Shown here: positions 36,936 through 48,100 of the stretch, piece after piece
Numbering within the stretch: position 1 is the stretch's first letter
How the letters are laid out: the number at the start of each line of letters is the position of its first letter
Source: Phoronis australis
Taxonomy: Eukaryota; Phoronida; Phoronidae
Length of the DNA stretch: 64,000 nt
NCBI GenBank assembly: GCA_002633005.1
Contig: NMRA01000114.1
Coordinates: 212,835-276,834, forward strand
Direction: 5' to 3'
Made by a program: the position numbers and the translations under genes
The notes under the pieces: model-generated
What the model was told of the DNA's origin: nothing
Databases searched by the model: none
The model's input: the letters and a program-made list of their open reading frames with translations, nothing else

Positions 36936-37939
36936 GACTTAAGTACGTGTTAGATCAAAAATTGAAAGGACATAGAAACGCATAGCAACGTTTCAAGACA
37001 CCAGCAGTAGTACTAAAGCTGAAGTTGCTGAAAGTGACACAGATGTTATCCAAGATTTCCCAAGATAATCAGTTATAATTCCGAAATCTGAAACATCAAA
37101 TTAACCTGAACCAGATTGGAACATTCTGACATATGAGTACATCATTTGTGAGCATGAAAAGTATTAGTATTATCAACCACATTTCGAGAAAGAGAAAGAT
37201 GTAGCAACTTTATAGCTTTGAAAAACAGGTACGAGGTACATCTCAGTGTTTTCCAAGTGTGTTCAGTATTATCATCAGTAATGTTTTTTTAACTTGTTCA
37301 GCCCCTTGGCTTCCCAGGCCTTATAGACAATACCGCTGGCCCAGTAAAGATTGTGATTATACCATAGGTCCTTCATATGCCGGATGCTTTTTGGCAAGTT
37401 ATGCATCACACTGTTTAAATCACCATTCATGTTGCTATAAGTTTAGAAGTGTGTTTTCCGCATAGAGGATCAATGCCTTAGGAGGCCTTTAGTGTTTTTA
37501 TTTGTTCCCAGTTTAATCAAATACAATCCTGATTTTCGAACACTCAGTCATTCAGTTGCCCAAATCAGCACTGTTTGCATCAGGGGATAATCAGAAGGCG
37601 TTATACTGTGGGTGTGATTTTAAGCCCTTTAAGTCAAAATTTTTGAGAAGGTTAAATGGAGTAGATGGTTGCAATCAACATGCCCAAGCAACCGTCATCT
37701 CCTGCCGTAATCCTAGGACAGAGGGAATCTCTTCTCAATTTTTCGTAAACTTTAATTACTTAGGTGGCATCAATGGTAATTAAATTGAAGGGCCTAACTG
37801 TCCAGCGCCCCGGGCCTTGTAATTTGAGGACAAGGGATGCCCTGTCCATTTTGTCAGACGTTGATTACCTTAAGTGTAAATCGATTTACTACAGTATGAG
37901 CATCTGATTAAAAAAGTTTAATTTTAATCACTGCATCGA

Positions 37940-38345
37940 CACTTTCCCGGTAAGAAAAAAAAAACAAGTAGACAGCTGTATTAAAAATGAAATAACGAAA
38001 ACCGGTACGAAACATTTTTAAAACAATCGTTCCTTTGGGAAGTGTCTTTTAGTGATGATAATCACAAATTAACTTCTTTAGTCATTTTGTAATATTTAAA
38101 ATGTACCAAGTTAAAACAACTTTCCACTGTTGCAAGCTGTAACACTGCAAATACCAGAAAAAAAAAACAATTTGGCTGTAACAACTATCATTGTTGAGGC
38201 AGTAGTGCTAGCTATTACCTTTCCACTTCAGTAGCTCAGATCCGCATGAATACAAAGGGGTGCTGAATAGGCATCATAAAAATTGTCTAGGACTAAGGTA
38301 ATCTGATCGGTGAGCAGTGTAAGCCAGAAATTCTCCTCATGCCTA
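37940..38345 (+). repeat. About 0.4-kb dispersed repeat, copy 3 of 3 (3' part)
   Basis: Matches 9,000-9,390 and 24,905-25,305 ('cggtaagaaaaaaaaaacaag', 'aatgtaccaagttaaaac', 'gaataggcatcataaa', 'agtgtaagc.agaaattctcc'). It follows directly on the partial 3.1-kb element. Confidence 0.65.
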
Positions 38346-40020
38346 CAAAGACCCCACTCGTGGTCATAAACCTAGCACACTAGGCACCTCTGATCTATTC
38401 TGGCTCCTGTCAAGTAACGTAGTAACAAAGGCTGGCCCCTCGGCAACCGTTAAGCGCACAGTTTGGTCCTCTCTTCACAACAATTGTCTTTTGACGATCC
38501 GGCGCTGGCTAACGGCAACATCGCACAATCTCACTCTCTGCCTATACTGCGCTGGTGTTAGTTTGTAGTACAAGCTATAGCTCATGTAAACATTATACCT
38601 ATTTGCTGTACACATATTCCTAAAGGAAGTCAGCATCTGAAGGGCGTGTCACAGTCGGCTATGACAGAGAGTAATGCAAACAGTGTAGTCTGTTCCCAGC
38701 ACTTAAAATGTTGTGTCTTTATGGAAGCTACTTTAGGTAAGTTCAACAATCATGTTTTTGTCAAAGAATTATCCTAATTTGAGTAACACAAAACTATTAT
38801 TACACAAGTCATCTTAACCACAAATCAGGCAATAAAACAATTCTGTGGTCATGACCTACATTCAGGTTTTTACTAAAAATTATTTGAAACTAATGTCCTT
38901 TTTGGTGAAAAATAACATTCACAGAAAGAACAGTTTTCCATTTCTAAGATAGTCCTTCAACACTGACAGTGCAAACAGCACACAGTCTAATTACACAAGT
39001 CGCTGCCATGTGGCACCACAATACAGTCCAACATTAAACAAAAAAGATCCCCCGTTACTCTCTCTGGAAAATCTAAATCGTCTGTATGAGGTACCCGTAA
39101 CTTTATAGCCACGATAATGCATATTCTGAGATAGTTAATATGCAACAATCCCAACCGTAAAGACATTGGACTTCCGGTACTCAAACAAAAGTTCATAGAT
39201 CTATTGTTTCTTGAGACACAAAGCCAGTCTTTTACTGTGTTTTCTGCCACTAAGGCATGACCACAGTGATACACAATGTCGAAAATAATAAAACACCGAC
39301 TGATTAAAATAATTCCATGAAAATATTGAATAAATAATAGAACCAAAGAGCATAACTTGTCAATAACATGACTTTTTAGTCCAAACAAGACTTGTGGGAA
39401 GCTTTAGAAAATGGAAACCTGTGGTCATATTTGGAATATGAGACTACAAGGCCACGCCCTTATTTGTGTGCATGTGAGCCACTGAACCAAACACAATGAC
39501 CAATACGCACAGTTAAGTCTTGCTCAGCAGGGGCAGGAGTACGGTGCATCAGAGTGAAATCAACACTCAACTTATGTAATATCAAACTATCCATGTCAAC
39601 CCTCAATCTTTGCCCGCACCTGATCGTCTGTTCACTATAAGGAAAACATAGTGCTGCCCACCAATCACTTTGGATTGCCTAACAAAAAGACATACCTTAC
39701 GCATGAAAACACCATAACTTACAATAATTTCTCTTGGCCTCATTCCCTTCCCATGTGATACACATAAACACGATTCATTTCACATTGCTCCAAGGCCTCT
39801 CAACGTGTCACAACTTGATTCGCAATACAAGACAAAACATTTCCTCCTATTTTTGCTTTAAATATATTGTTTTGTCAGCCATGTCATCAAAATAACTATA
39901 CAGCCTCCAATGGCCGACTTCCATCACCAACACCTGATGGATATTTCTGTAGTTGGCACGCAGTAATGACGATGACAGTAGTTACAAGTGACGGTGTTTT
40001 GCCTGCCCAATCCCAGAATG
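38346..40020. other. Gene-free stretch downstream of the PET100-like gene
   Basis: The longest frame is a 133-codon minus-strand frame (38,987-39,388) with Cys/Ile/Leu-rich, low-information content and no recognisable family. It could be 3' untranslated sequence of the PET100-like gene. No RNA gene seen. Confidence 0.3.
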
Positions 40021-42654
40021 CTAAGTCCGACTTCCTGATGTCGCTTTCTCCCATTCAGCATTCCATTCGTCTTCTCGGCGTTTTTGGATTTTCTGAATGG
40101 CCGCCTCAATTTGGGGACGCTGAAAATAGAAACATTAAAATAAATTGATTACGAAAAGCACTGAGTACCTAGCACTGATTTCACATCCAATAGCACACTG
40201 CAGCCTATATTGATTATTTACTGTCAGGGCTCGACATAACGAGCTGCAGGTCGCATTTGCGACCTGAAATTTGCAAATGCGAGCTGAGATTTTTGTCAGC
40301 TCGTATCAAGTTGCAAAATGCTACCTGGAATTTTGGCTAGGTCGTAAAATGCAACCTGGCGATTTTAATAGCGTCGAGCCCTGACTGTATTTCCTCACAT
40401 ACGCGTAAAAGTGAGAGAACATTCACATAAACAAGACTTTCACAAGACACAAAATAATGCCTTGACCAGCCATCAGTAGATTTAAAACTACCCTTTTATT
40501 CCAAAAATCACTTCTCTGACCAGTTCTGTGACTCACCAAGTCCGAGCTAAAAATTTTTTTTTCAAAAACCATTGTTGCCCAATTTCGTCACTGACTGTGT
40601 CCAGAGGTTAAAGTTCACCAATACTTACTGCTGTAATATCTTTGACAGGAAAAAACTCTTTCTGTAAAAAGCAAAGATTCATAATAAATAAGGAGATCGC
40701 ATGTAAAAATCACCACTACTCCACAAAATCAATATTGGAACATGATTCTGATTGAGAAAAATACAAACTATGTTTCATCTACGCATTTTCTTGAAAGTTA
40801 CTTTCTAGACAGAAAACAAGAGCAATGCAGAGCGTTGAAATGGACCCATGACAGCACAGCAAACGGTTATTTTAGTATCATAAGAATAGTCAAATGATGG
40901 CACAGAATGCGTGCCCATCTAAATTCAGAACACTGCGCCATCACTGTAATATACAATTTCATAAAAATAAGCCAAGATGTGGAGACAAACGTGAAAAACA
41001 GTTGACACTAGGGGGCACAGCTAAAGTCTGATTGGTCAGAAATTCATTGTCATTTGTTGCCATCTCTATAGGAGCCCATCTGCCTTCAAAGGGTTAATGA
41101 GATACAACCGTAGATGCAAAAAAACAAAACTGCCCCTAGGGGGGGTCAGCATAATTGAAACCAGTCGATAATCAAAGTCAGCCTGGGTCTTCAAATCAGG
41201 AATGCATCAATAAATTTTCATGATCCTTTGAGCAATATGGCAGATTGAGAGGCAGATGTCAAAAACATGTGCAAAATTTTTAAATGACCACAAGGTGGTG
41301 CAGAAAACATCAAATCTGTCCGAAAATGGGAATATGTTGTCGTCTCCTAATAGAAACCTATTTGCCGAATTTCATGAAAATACATTAACGAACTCCGAAG
41401 ATCAAAAGTGTAATAAAAATTCTGCCACTAGGGGGCACACTGGTATTTGGATTAGTTCGACATTTGTTACGCTTTGCCATCAACTCCATACGAACAAATC
41501 GTTCAAACTTCACAAAATTTTTTCAAAGGGTTAGGGAGATTCGGCTGCAGATGCAAAAACACAAAATCACCACAAGGGGGCGACACAATTGTCTGACTCG
41601 TCCGAAAGTCAACGCCAGTCAAGGCCTTCTCATCAGGAACACATCTGAAAGTTTTCATAATGATCCTTTGAGCAGTATGGTAGATAGAGAAGTCAATGGG
41701 ACGCCCGAAAATGGACCCAAAAATAACAAAAATGGCCACGATGGGGGGTAAAAGCCATTGATGGAATGGCATTATCGCCTTCTTATCAAATACCTATTTG
41801 CCAAATTTCATGAAAATCAATCAAGGAACTCCGAAGATACAGAGGCAAACATAAAACACTAAAATTGTCAGTAGGGGGCACACCAGTATTCGGTTGATTC
41901 GAAACTCGTCGCCATCCATCATGAGCATCATAGGAACACGTGTGCCAAATCCCATTATGATCATGCAAGGGGTTTAAGAGATACAGCAATGGGCGCTGGA
42001 CGCTTGATGCTCAGACAGAGATGACAGCAATATGCACCCACATATAAGTGTGGGTGCATAAAAAGCAAACAAGCATTCAAAATTATCTGTTGAATTAATT
42101 AAATAAAAAGACCATTACCAAAGTAAGCTAAAAAGTAAATCGTTTCATCGTGTAAGCCAACACTCATCTGTCGGCAATAGTCGGATATAACGTGTCCACA
42201 TTTTGAGAATTGGTTTGATGCTCATTCTTCGCTGGAGAAAACTGGTTCTCAAAATACAGGCACATTGTATCCGACTGTAACCTATCAGTCTGCATAAGTC
42301 ACCATATTTCCTTCAAATGGTTCCAGACTATATGCTCATACATGTGAATAAATCTTGGATAAGTCATAGCTTTACAAGAAGGACCCAAAGTAGACAAGCT
42401 GATGAAGGTAGAGTTTATTGCTTGTATTCCAAGCATTCGTTTCACACTCCCAAACATTAATTCCTTTGATTTATCAAAGATCCAAAGGCAAATTCTTCAG
42501 TTTCTACAATTCACTAAATGTCCACTGTCTCATGTCTGTGAACAAACGTGCGAGGCAAAGCAATTACCCTTTTCTTCATCATCCACTCTTCAAAAAAGGC
42601 TGGTTGGTTGAATATATAGAACAAAGCAATGGGAAATGCCATGTAGAACGCCAT
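40021..42654 (-). CDS. PET100: PET100-like cytochrome c oxidase assembly factor
   Basis: Three exons join in phase 0: 42,654-42,568, a 33-nt micro-exon 40,661-40,629, and 40,119-40,021 (stop TAG). All have AG acceptors, and the two donors are GTAATT and GTAAGT. The product of 72 residues begins MAFYMAFPIALFYIFNQPAFF, a single membrane span with the family's F-P-[IV]-A-[LM]-F and N-Q motif, then EEWMMKKR, KEFFPVKDITA and a charged helix (IQKIQKRREDEW). PET100 is an inner mitochondrial membrane protein needed for complex IV biogenesis; human PET100 is 73 residues. In vertebrates about nine residues (MG..LE.FR) precede the methionine that aligns with the first Met here, so a tiny upstream exon ending in phase 0 may exist. 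I could not find it; alternatively translation starts at 42,654. Confidence 0.75.
40225..40383 (+). mobile_element. Short element with CAGGGCTCGAC inverted ends and 5-bp duplication
   Basis: Starts CAGGGCTCGACA and ends GCGTCGAGCCCTG, an inverted repeat of 11 bp. Perfect 5-bp flanks 'actgt' lie at 40,220-40,224 and 40,384-40,388. The interior repeats 'gcatttgcgacctg', 'gcaaatgcgagctg' and 'aaatgc.acctgg'. It is in the PET100-like gene's last intron and is hAT-like by its CAG ends. Confidence 0.8.
40990..42060 (+). repeat. Degenerate array with CTAGGGGGCAC cores
   Basis: Recurrent blocks alternate: a core such as 'ccactagggggcac', then 'gtttgatt.gttcgaaattc'-like sequence, 'gccatc..catag.a.ca', 'caaagggtta..gagatac' and 'atgcaaaaa.acaaaa'. 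Cores lie at about 41,003, 41,131, 41,287, 41,422, 41,569, 41,733 and 41,868, a mean spacing near 145 bp. Several (41,422 best) fit the CTCF binding consensus CCA[CG][CT]AG[AG][GT]GGC. The array ends in a perfect 10-bp hairpin, TGCACCCACA/TGTGGGTGCA (42,033-42,058). It lies inside the PET100-like gene's intron. Confidence 0.6.
42173..42290 (+). repeat. Short hairpin-type element, pair of 57,128-57,225
   Basis: 'ggcaatagtcggatataacg' at the left and 'attgtatccgactgtaacc' at the right form inverted ends, with 'tggttctcaaaata.aggcac' inside. A related copy in EXOSC3 intron 2 has 'ggcaatagtaggatacagcg' and 'gtcatatccgacca'. Non-coding. Confidence 0.5.
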
Positions 42655-42771
42655 CTGTTGAGGAGAAACAAAACATTAGACTTATTTGTTCCCAGACAAA
42701 AATACTATGACACTGAAAAACGCAGCAGAAAAACTTGGACACTCATGCAACTGGATTAAGAGCATCTCCAG

Positions 42772-42975
42772 CATGTGCGCCCCCTCATTTGGCGAAGTGA
42801 GCAAAAAGGTCTACCTCAGAGAAACAAACAAAAGTCCACTAAAAAGGCAAGAATTACCAAAATTCGGCGAACGCACAATTTACAGCTCTGGACATGCCTG
42901 ATTTTTTTTCTTTGGTAAAAGGTTCACATCCCCAAAAATTCAAGCCCCTCACAATTGAGGCTGGGTACGCGCATG
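42772..42975 (+). repeat. Short inverted-repeat element (GGCTGGGTGCGC family), copy 4
   Basis: Runs from 'catgtgcgccccctcatttgg' to 'gaggctgggtacgcgcatg'. It contains 'aaaaaggtctacctcagaga' and 'caaaagtccactaaaaaggc'. It lies just upstream of PET100-like exon 1 as found. Confidence 0.65.
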
Positions 42976-43830
42976 TACCAGTTGTCCAGTAATAAGGTGG
43001 CCTGTTTCATGTTGTACCAGACATGCGCAGTCTGTTCAGGTGGGTCCACCTGGAAACATTTTATTCTTCAACATAAACTGTATTGTGAAAATTGAGCTGT
43101 GGAGCTAGAGATCTGACTCAAGGTGTTGCAGCAGTGTGCCCTACTACATGCTTAAAACGACGATAAAGAACATTGCATTCCTACATTGTTGTAATTCTTT
43201 CACTGCCATGCATGATGCAGGAATACTCCTACATAGTGCAGATTCCTACATGGTGTTGATCAACCTGGTCATGGTTCAGAATAGACAGCACCACTGTCTC
43301 AACTGGGCTCAAGTACTTATAGCAACGTAATTTCAGTGGTTTAATAAGTGTGCCAAAAAGCTTTGTATGGAGTAACTATGGAATCATAAAGCAAATCTTA
43401 CGCTAACACGATTTGCAAGCGGAAGAGAAAGCATATACTGTTCACCTCAGGGTATCCAGCGAATTCTTCGGCACATCAAAGGCTTGATGGCACCGTCAGA
43501 TTGAAGTGAGCAGGTAGATATTCTTGGCCGAATGAGTATTGATTGCGATAAATAAATGTGTTCGTAAACAACATGCTTCCTTAGCATACTTGTTTCAAAG
43601 TCAAAAAAGGAACAATAAGTATGGCAAGTGACCAACATGACTTTTTTAAATTGAAAAGTATGCATTAAAAGTTTTCATATTTTTAAAATCAATGCATTAT
43701 AAGGGAACATAGCAACTTTAGCAGCATGACTAAGCCACACACATTGATTTGAATATCGATTGGGACAAAATAGTCTGGCTAAAGCTCTTTTAGGCATTGT
43801 GGTAGTAAAACCCCAAATGTTAGAGTAGGA

Positions 43831-43991
43831 GCAGGGGCAGTTCCAGGATTTTGAGATGGGAGGGCCAGGGCAAAGTATTAGCCTGGATCTTGACCATCAA
43901 ACACTCGCACCCCTGTGTTGCCAAATGGAATCTGGGAGAATTTTAGGGGGCCCCCTTGCCTCCCCCCCCCCCCTCTTTAAATCCACCACTG
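43831..43991 (+). mobile_element. Short CAG...CTG element with 5-bp target duplication (copy 5)
   Basis: Starts CAGGGGCAGTTCC and ends ATCCACCACTG. Perfect 5-bp flanks 'aggag' lie at 43,826-43,830 and 43,992-43,996. The interior matches copies 1 and 3 ('ggattttgagatgggagggc', 'gggcccccttgcc'). Confidence 0.8.
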
Positions 43992-44021
43992 AGGAGTAAG
44001 CCCGGTGGACGGCCATCATCT

Positions 44022-44330
44022 CTATTTGGGACCAGTCACTGAGACGATGGTACTGTCTAGGTTCATGTATTTTATAATGGCACTGGTTGGATACAGCAGT
44101 TCCTGAGAACCAGGCAACCACTGAATAACGGGCTCGTTATTCAATGGACGAAACTGGTTCACAAAATCAGGGACCCAGGCTATAATATAGTCCGGATACC
44201 TATCGTCGTCAGGCTCCAAAGGTCGTCCGCCATCTTCTTTCGCGTGCAGCACAGCCACGCGGGACTGAGCGTTCCAATTTGGAGTGCTCGTCTGCACGTT
44301 AGGTACTAACCTCTCGGGAGAAACACGCAT
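44022..44330 (-). CDS. Unrecognised conserved-looking exon
   Basis: An open frame of 102 codons runs from an ATG at 44,330 to TAG at 44,022. It is preceded by a good acceptor (ttttagtctcag) that could extend it by a few codons (..SSMRVSPER). Its composition looks real: a Pro/Trp/Asp-rich globular sequence with RYPDYIIAWVPDFVNQF, PVIQWLPGSQELLYP and a short C-terminus STIVSVTGPK. I do not recognise the family. It could be a single-exon gene or the last exon of a longer one. Its 3' 176 bp recur at 44,526-44,701 with two differences, just after an N, so the upstream structure may be misassembled. It lies about 0.85 kb from ISCA1, which points the other way. Confidence 0.4.
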   Translation of the reverse strand: MRVSPERLVPNVQTSTPNWNAQSRVAVLHAKEDGGRPLEPDDDRYPDYIIAWVPDFVNQFRPLNNEPVIQWLPGSQELLYPTSAIIKYMNLDSTIVSVTGPK

Positions 44331-44525
44331 GGAAGAACTGAGACTAAAATTAATGCATTTACCGACTGTTTTTTTGAGGCCACTCCAAAACTTGTAGATT
44401 TTACTAATGCACTTTTTTGTTCATTTTCAGAAGATATTTTCGAAATTAAATTTTCTTCAGACGGAACAAAAACCTACCCAGATATTGTTTATGCAATGTA
44501 TCTATTTGTCCCAGGCACCAACCGN

Positions 44526-44701
44526 ATCATCTCTATTTGGGACCAGTCACTGAGACGATGGTACTGTCTAGGTTCATGTATTTTATAATGGCACTGGTTG
44601 GATACAGCAGTTCCTGAGAACCAGGCAACCACTGAATAACGGGCTCGTTATTCAGTGGACGAAACTGGTTCACAAAATCAGGGACCCAGGGTATAATATA
44701 G
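44526..44701 (-). repeat. Partial duplicate of the 44,022 exon next to an assembly N
   Basis: 176 bp matching 44,015-44,190 with a constant offset of 511 bp and two substitutions. It starts exactly after the N at 44,525. At the other end the match stops at 'tataatatag', and the two copies continue into unrelated sequence. Confidence 0.9.
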
Positions 44702-45183
44702 CTACATCCGACCAGTGGCAGTGGCAGTGCCTTCCGTCAGTTTTGGTACTGCATGCGTATCGCTGCGCTTTGTTAAACAATGAGCTACATCAAGAAAAAA
44801 ACCGACTCTGGTTTCCATAACCTGTACCTTTGACGACTCAAGCTTCCATCTCCAATGTCCCATTGTCGAGTAAATTAGGCACACGAAAAATTAATCTTTA
44901 CTTTCCATTCATAAGACGTGCCGAAAACAACCTCCTTTCCTCATAAAGTAGGTCATGTCGTACCTACACACCAAAATAATAAAATTGTCATGGAAGAATT
45001 CATTATTTTTAGATGAATTTGGTTATGAAATGTACTGCAATTAACACGTAACAGGGTTTGCGAGAATCATTGATTTTACAAATGTACAAATCGTATCAAC
45101 TACCCTAAAACGTTTATGTAACTTCTATTTTAGTTGTTTGAAACGGCACGCTATGATGTAAACTGCTTTGGCACATTTGGAAT

Positions 45184-48100
45184 ATGTCTGCGAGAAAGGT
45201 TATGACAGCGGCAGTCAGGGCCGTTGGAAACAAACGATTAATTCCTTCAAGAGCTGCAATAACACTTGTAAGTACTAATTGGGTATTTGTGATTGATTCC
45301 ATGGTTTCTATCCTCTGGCGTGGATGAGATCAAAACACTAACAGGGTTAGTGACTAACCCTGTTCCGTTGTATAATAAATACCTTTTGTAAATTTGTGCA
45401 CAGGCAGTCAGACTCAAAGGGACATTCACGGTCTAGTGGAGTAGTGCGCATAGAGGGACGCCTTTATCCTTTAGATTAGGAGGCCGTCGATGTCTTTCCA
45501 ACTCGATCAAATACTCCAGTAATCAATTCAATTAGTCCTTCGTACAGTTGCCCAAATCGGGAACTGGCCATTTTAAACTCTGCACCGTCACTTCTGACCT
45601 TCAGACGTTCAGTTCTGGAGCTAGCTAGAGATGGTGTTTACAGTCTGTGTGCTGAACAGGCTTAAATTCTTTGTGATCTGTATTTCCGTGTCAGTTCAAG
45701 AATTTATGGGTGGGATGCCCACTGCTAAGTCTGGTTGGATTTCTATGTTTGACTGGTGGTCCCCGGCTTAGTGGCTAGAGCGTCTGCACGGTTAGCAGAA
45801 TGTCCTGGATAATCCTGAGTCCCGGTCAGGGGTAGAAAGCTTTTCATAACTATGTACATTAGGTCATGGGATATGGCCAATGGAATGCTTGCAGACCAAA
45901 CTTAAAATTTTGTGATGTAGTACTAGTAATCGCTGCCATCACCCATCTTGCCGGGGTCGACCACTGGTCCTTGTTGGCATTGTTTTATCGATATGTCATA
46001 TGCATTTGCTGACTAGGCCTACTTGCTGAGATTACCCGACCCGGGAATCGAACCGGCAACCCCGATAAAATCGGCAAGCGTGCTAACTATTCAGTTAATG
46101 GGCACTTGCCTGTTAGCAAGCTCTTAATTATTTATGATTACACTTTAAGCACATCTACAACATCAATTTACTACTGCTGTTAAGTTTCAAGTGGCAAGTG
46201 TGAAGTTTCATCTGACATATTAAACTGCTGTAACTTAGTTGAACATTCTCATGTGCAAATTAGTCACTTTATAACTGTTTTATTTCGATTGTACAACCGT
46301 CATACAACCATTGTACAACAGTTGTACAACCGTCGTACAACCAAAAGATGAACTGACATGCAACTGGTATTCACTGTGTCAAGGACAACTGCAATTGTAA
46401 CTCCACTACTTTGTTGAGCCCTTGCACAAGTGTATTTTAGTTACTTGATCTATTGAATATATTGAGGAGTCCATCCTTTTCAGTACAAAAAGGTAAAAGA
46501 GTTTGGGTCTATTTCCTGTTTAATAAAACTTGACTTAAATATTGAGGTGATCGTTGGTTATTTGCTGAATTGAAAAAATGCCTCAGAATGTACTTGTTGA
46601 CACCATGACTCTATGTAGACTAAGGAGGAATGTTTGCTTTGTATGATTGCTTGCTTTATAAGTTCAGTGTGAAGGCTCCCATTATTACTCGCACATTCTG
46701 TTCAATTCTTATGATGAAAATACAAAGTGGAATTAAAATCTGATTTGATTGGAACATAAATTTTAGGGAATCTCTATCACCGTGTGCCGTGGAAGAGCTA
46801 CATCACCATAGATTAGTCTATGACATCACAGACTAGCTGTTGTCTATGATATGGCTATAGGTACATGTATGCCTACATATGTGTACAGCACTGTGCATTA
46901 CAGATGCATACTATTGCCTTGTAATGGTGGCTGTCTTAAAGCCAGGACATTCTGGATTGTATTTGAGCTTATTCAATGACGTTAGCCAAGCAGCGTCATA
47001 TTTAAGCAACTACATATCTACAAACCAGAGACTTGACAATTTATCTGCCAAATTAAAAATTGCGCTATGAGACTTAAAGGTCAAAAGCAAACAAATTACA
47101 ACTTTTGTGCAACTGCATAAACTCTCCAATATCAAATTTCAATTGCTCAACAATTGAAAATTTTGCCAAGACTAAATTTTACCACTATATACATGCGCGC
47201 ACCCAGGGGGGGCTCAAGGGGCTCGAATGAGACCCCCCCCCCCCATTTNGTGCGCCCGTTTTTTTTTTAGTCCGCCCGTTTATTGTTATCAAAAGGTCCA
47301 CGTCAGGAATTCGAGCCCAACCATATTGGAGGCTGGGTGCACGCATGATACAGTTGGAAATTATTTGAATATCTTATTTCAACTGCTATTCAGCTAGACA
47401 TGAAAATTTCAACTATTGGTACTTTAACTGATCGATGATTTAAGCAAGCAGCCAGTTTTCACTCAGTGGAAAGCTTCCTCAGCTGTTAAAGTCATTTCAA
47501 CTTAACAGTTATCCTACACCTATAGGATATTTGTAGTACCACTGTAAAATACGCAATTGACAATCAAGATTTGTGTTTTGGTTTGGATAGGAATGGTAAT
47601 GATATTAAGAATTCTATGCAAATTTTTGCAAAGTGGTTGCAATACCCCCTCCCATCCCCTCCCCCCCCCACCCCCCGCCCGAGCAGCTTGCGCATATAAT
47701 TATTTTTTATTTTATATTATATTGCGCGATGCTTTGCTGTGTTTGCTACTTTAAACCTAGGTTTATATTTAGCATAGCCCCTGCTAGCCTTACTCGCAGT
47801 ATATTTTTATCTGTTCCAGACACCAGCTGCTGTAGCTAGAGTGAGAGAACTGCTTCGTGATTGTAACGAGGAAAATGTGAGTGCATATTAAACACCAGGC
47901 ACAGCCCAAGAAACAAGAATCCAATTTCCAGCCCAATACTGCATTTACTTTCAATGTATTCCTTCTGTTAAGATGGACTCTGTTCTTTATCCGTGACGTG
48001 TGACGGTCCGTGACGTGTCGTAAGTGTCACACCACCACTGTGTTTAGTTTTGATTGACAACAATACACCGACTCTTGTCTTGTCTTTCAAATTTTGCTTA

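Larger units (their letters stand above)
35532..37935 (+). mobile_element. Partial copy of the 3.1-kb element, interrupted by repeat copy B
   Basis: 35,532-35,973 matches 16,511-16,960 ('gggccag.tctcatagc', 'tactttgggggggcaacctag', 'aaaaagttcccacgtctacac'). Homology resumes at about 36,936 ('atcaaaaattgaa.ggacatag') and continues to 37,935 (matching up to about 17,945). The 0.96-kb gap is filled by copy B of the dispersed repeat, a clean nested insertion. Confidence 0.65.

Noticed and set aside
38987-39388. 133-codon minus-strand open frame
   Set aside because: Hydrophobic and Cys/His-rich without family features; more likely 3' flank of the PET100-like gene.
44702-44884. Minus-strand ORF MGHWRWKLESSK followed by GTACAG as PET100 or partner-gene exon 1
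   Set aside because: The phase does not fit the next exon (it ends in phase 0 where two bases are needed), and the sequence does not match the expected PET100 leader.
45114-45302. 62-codon minus-strand frame
   Set aside because: Antisense of ISCA1 exon 1, whose product matches the family and joins exon 2 in phase.
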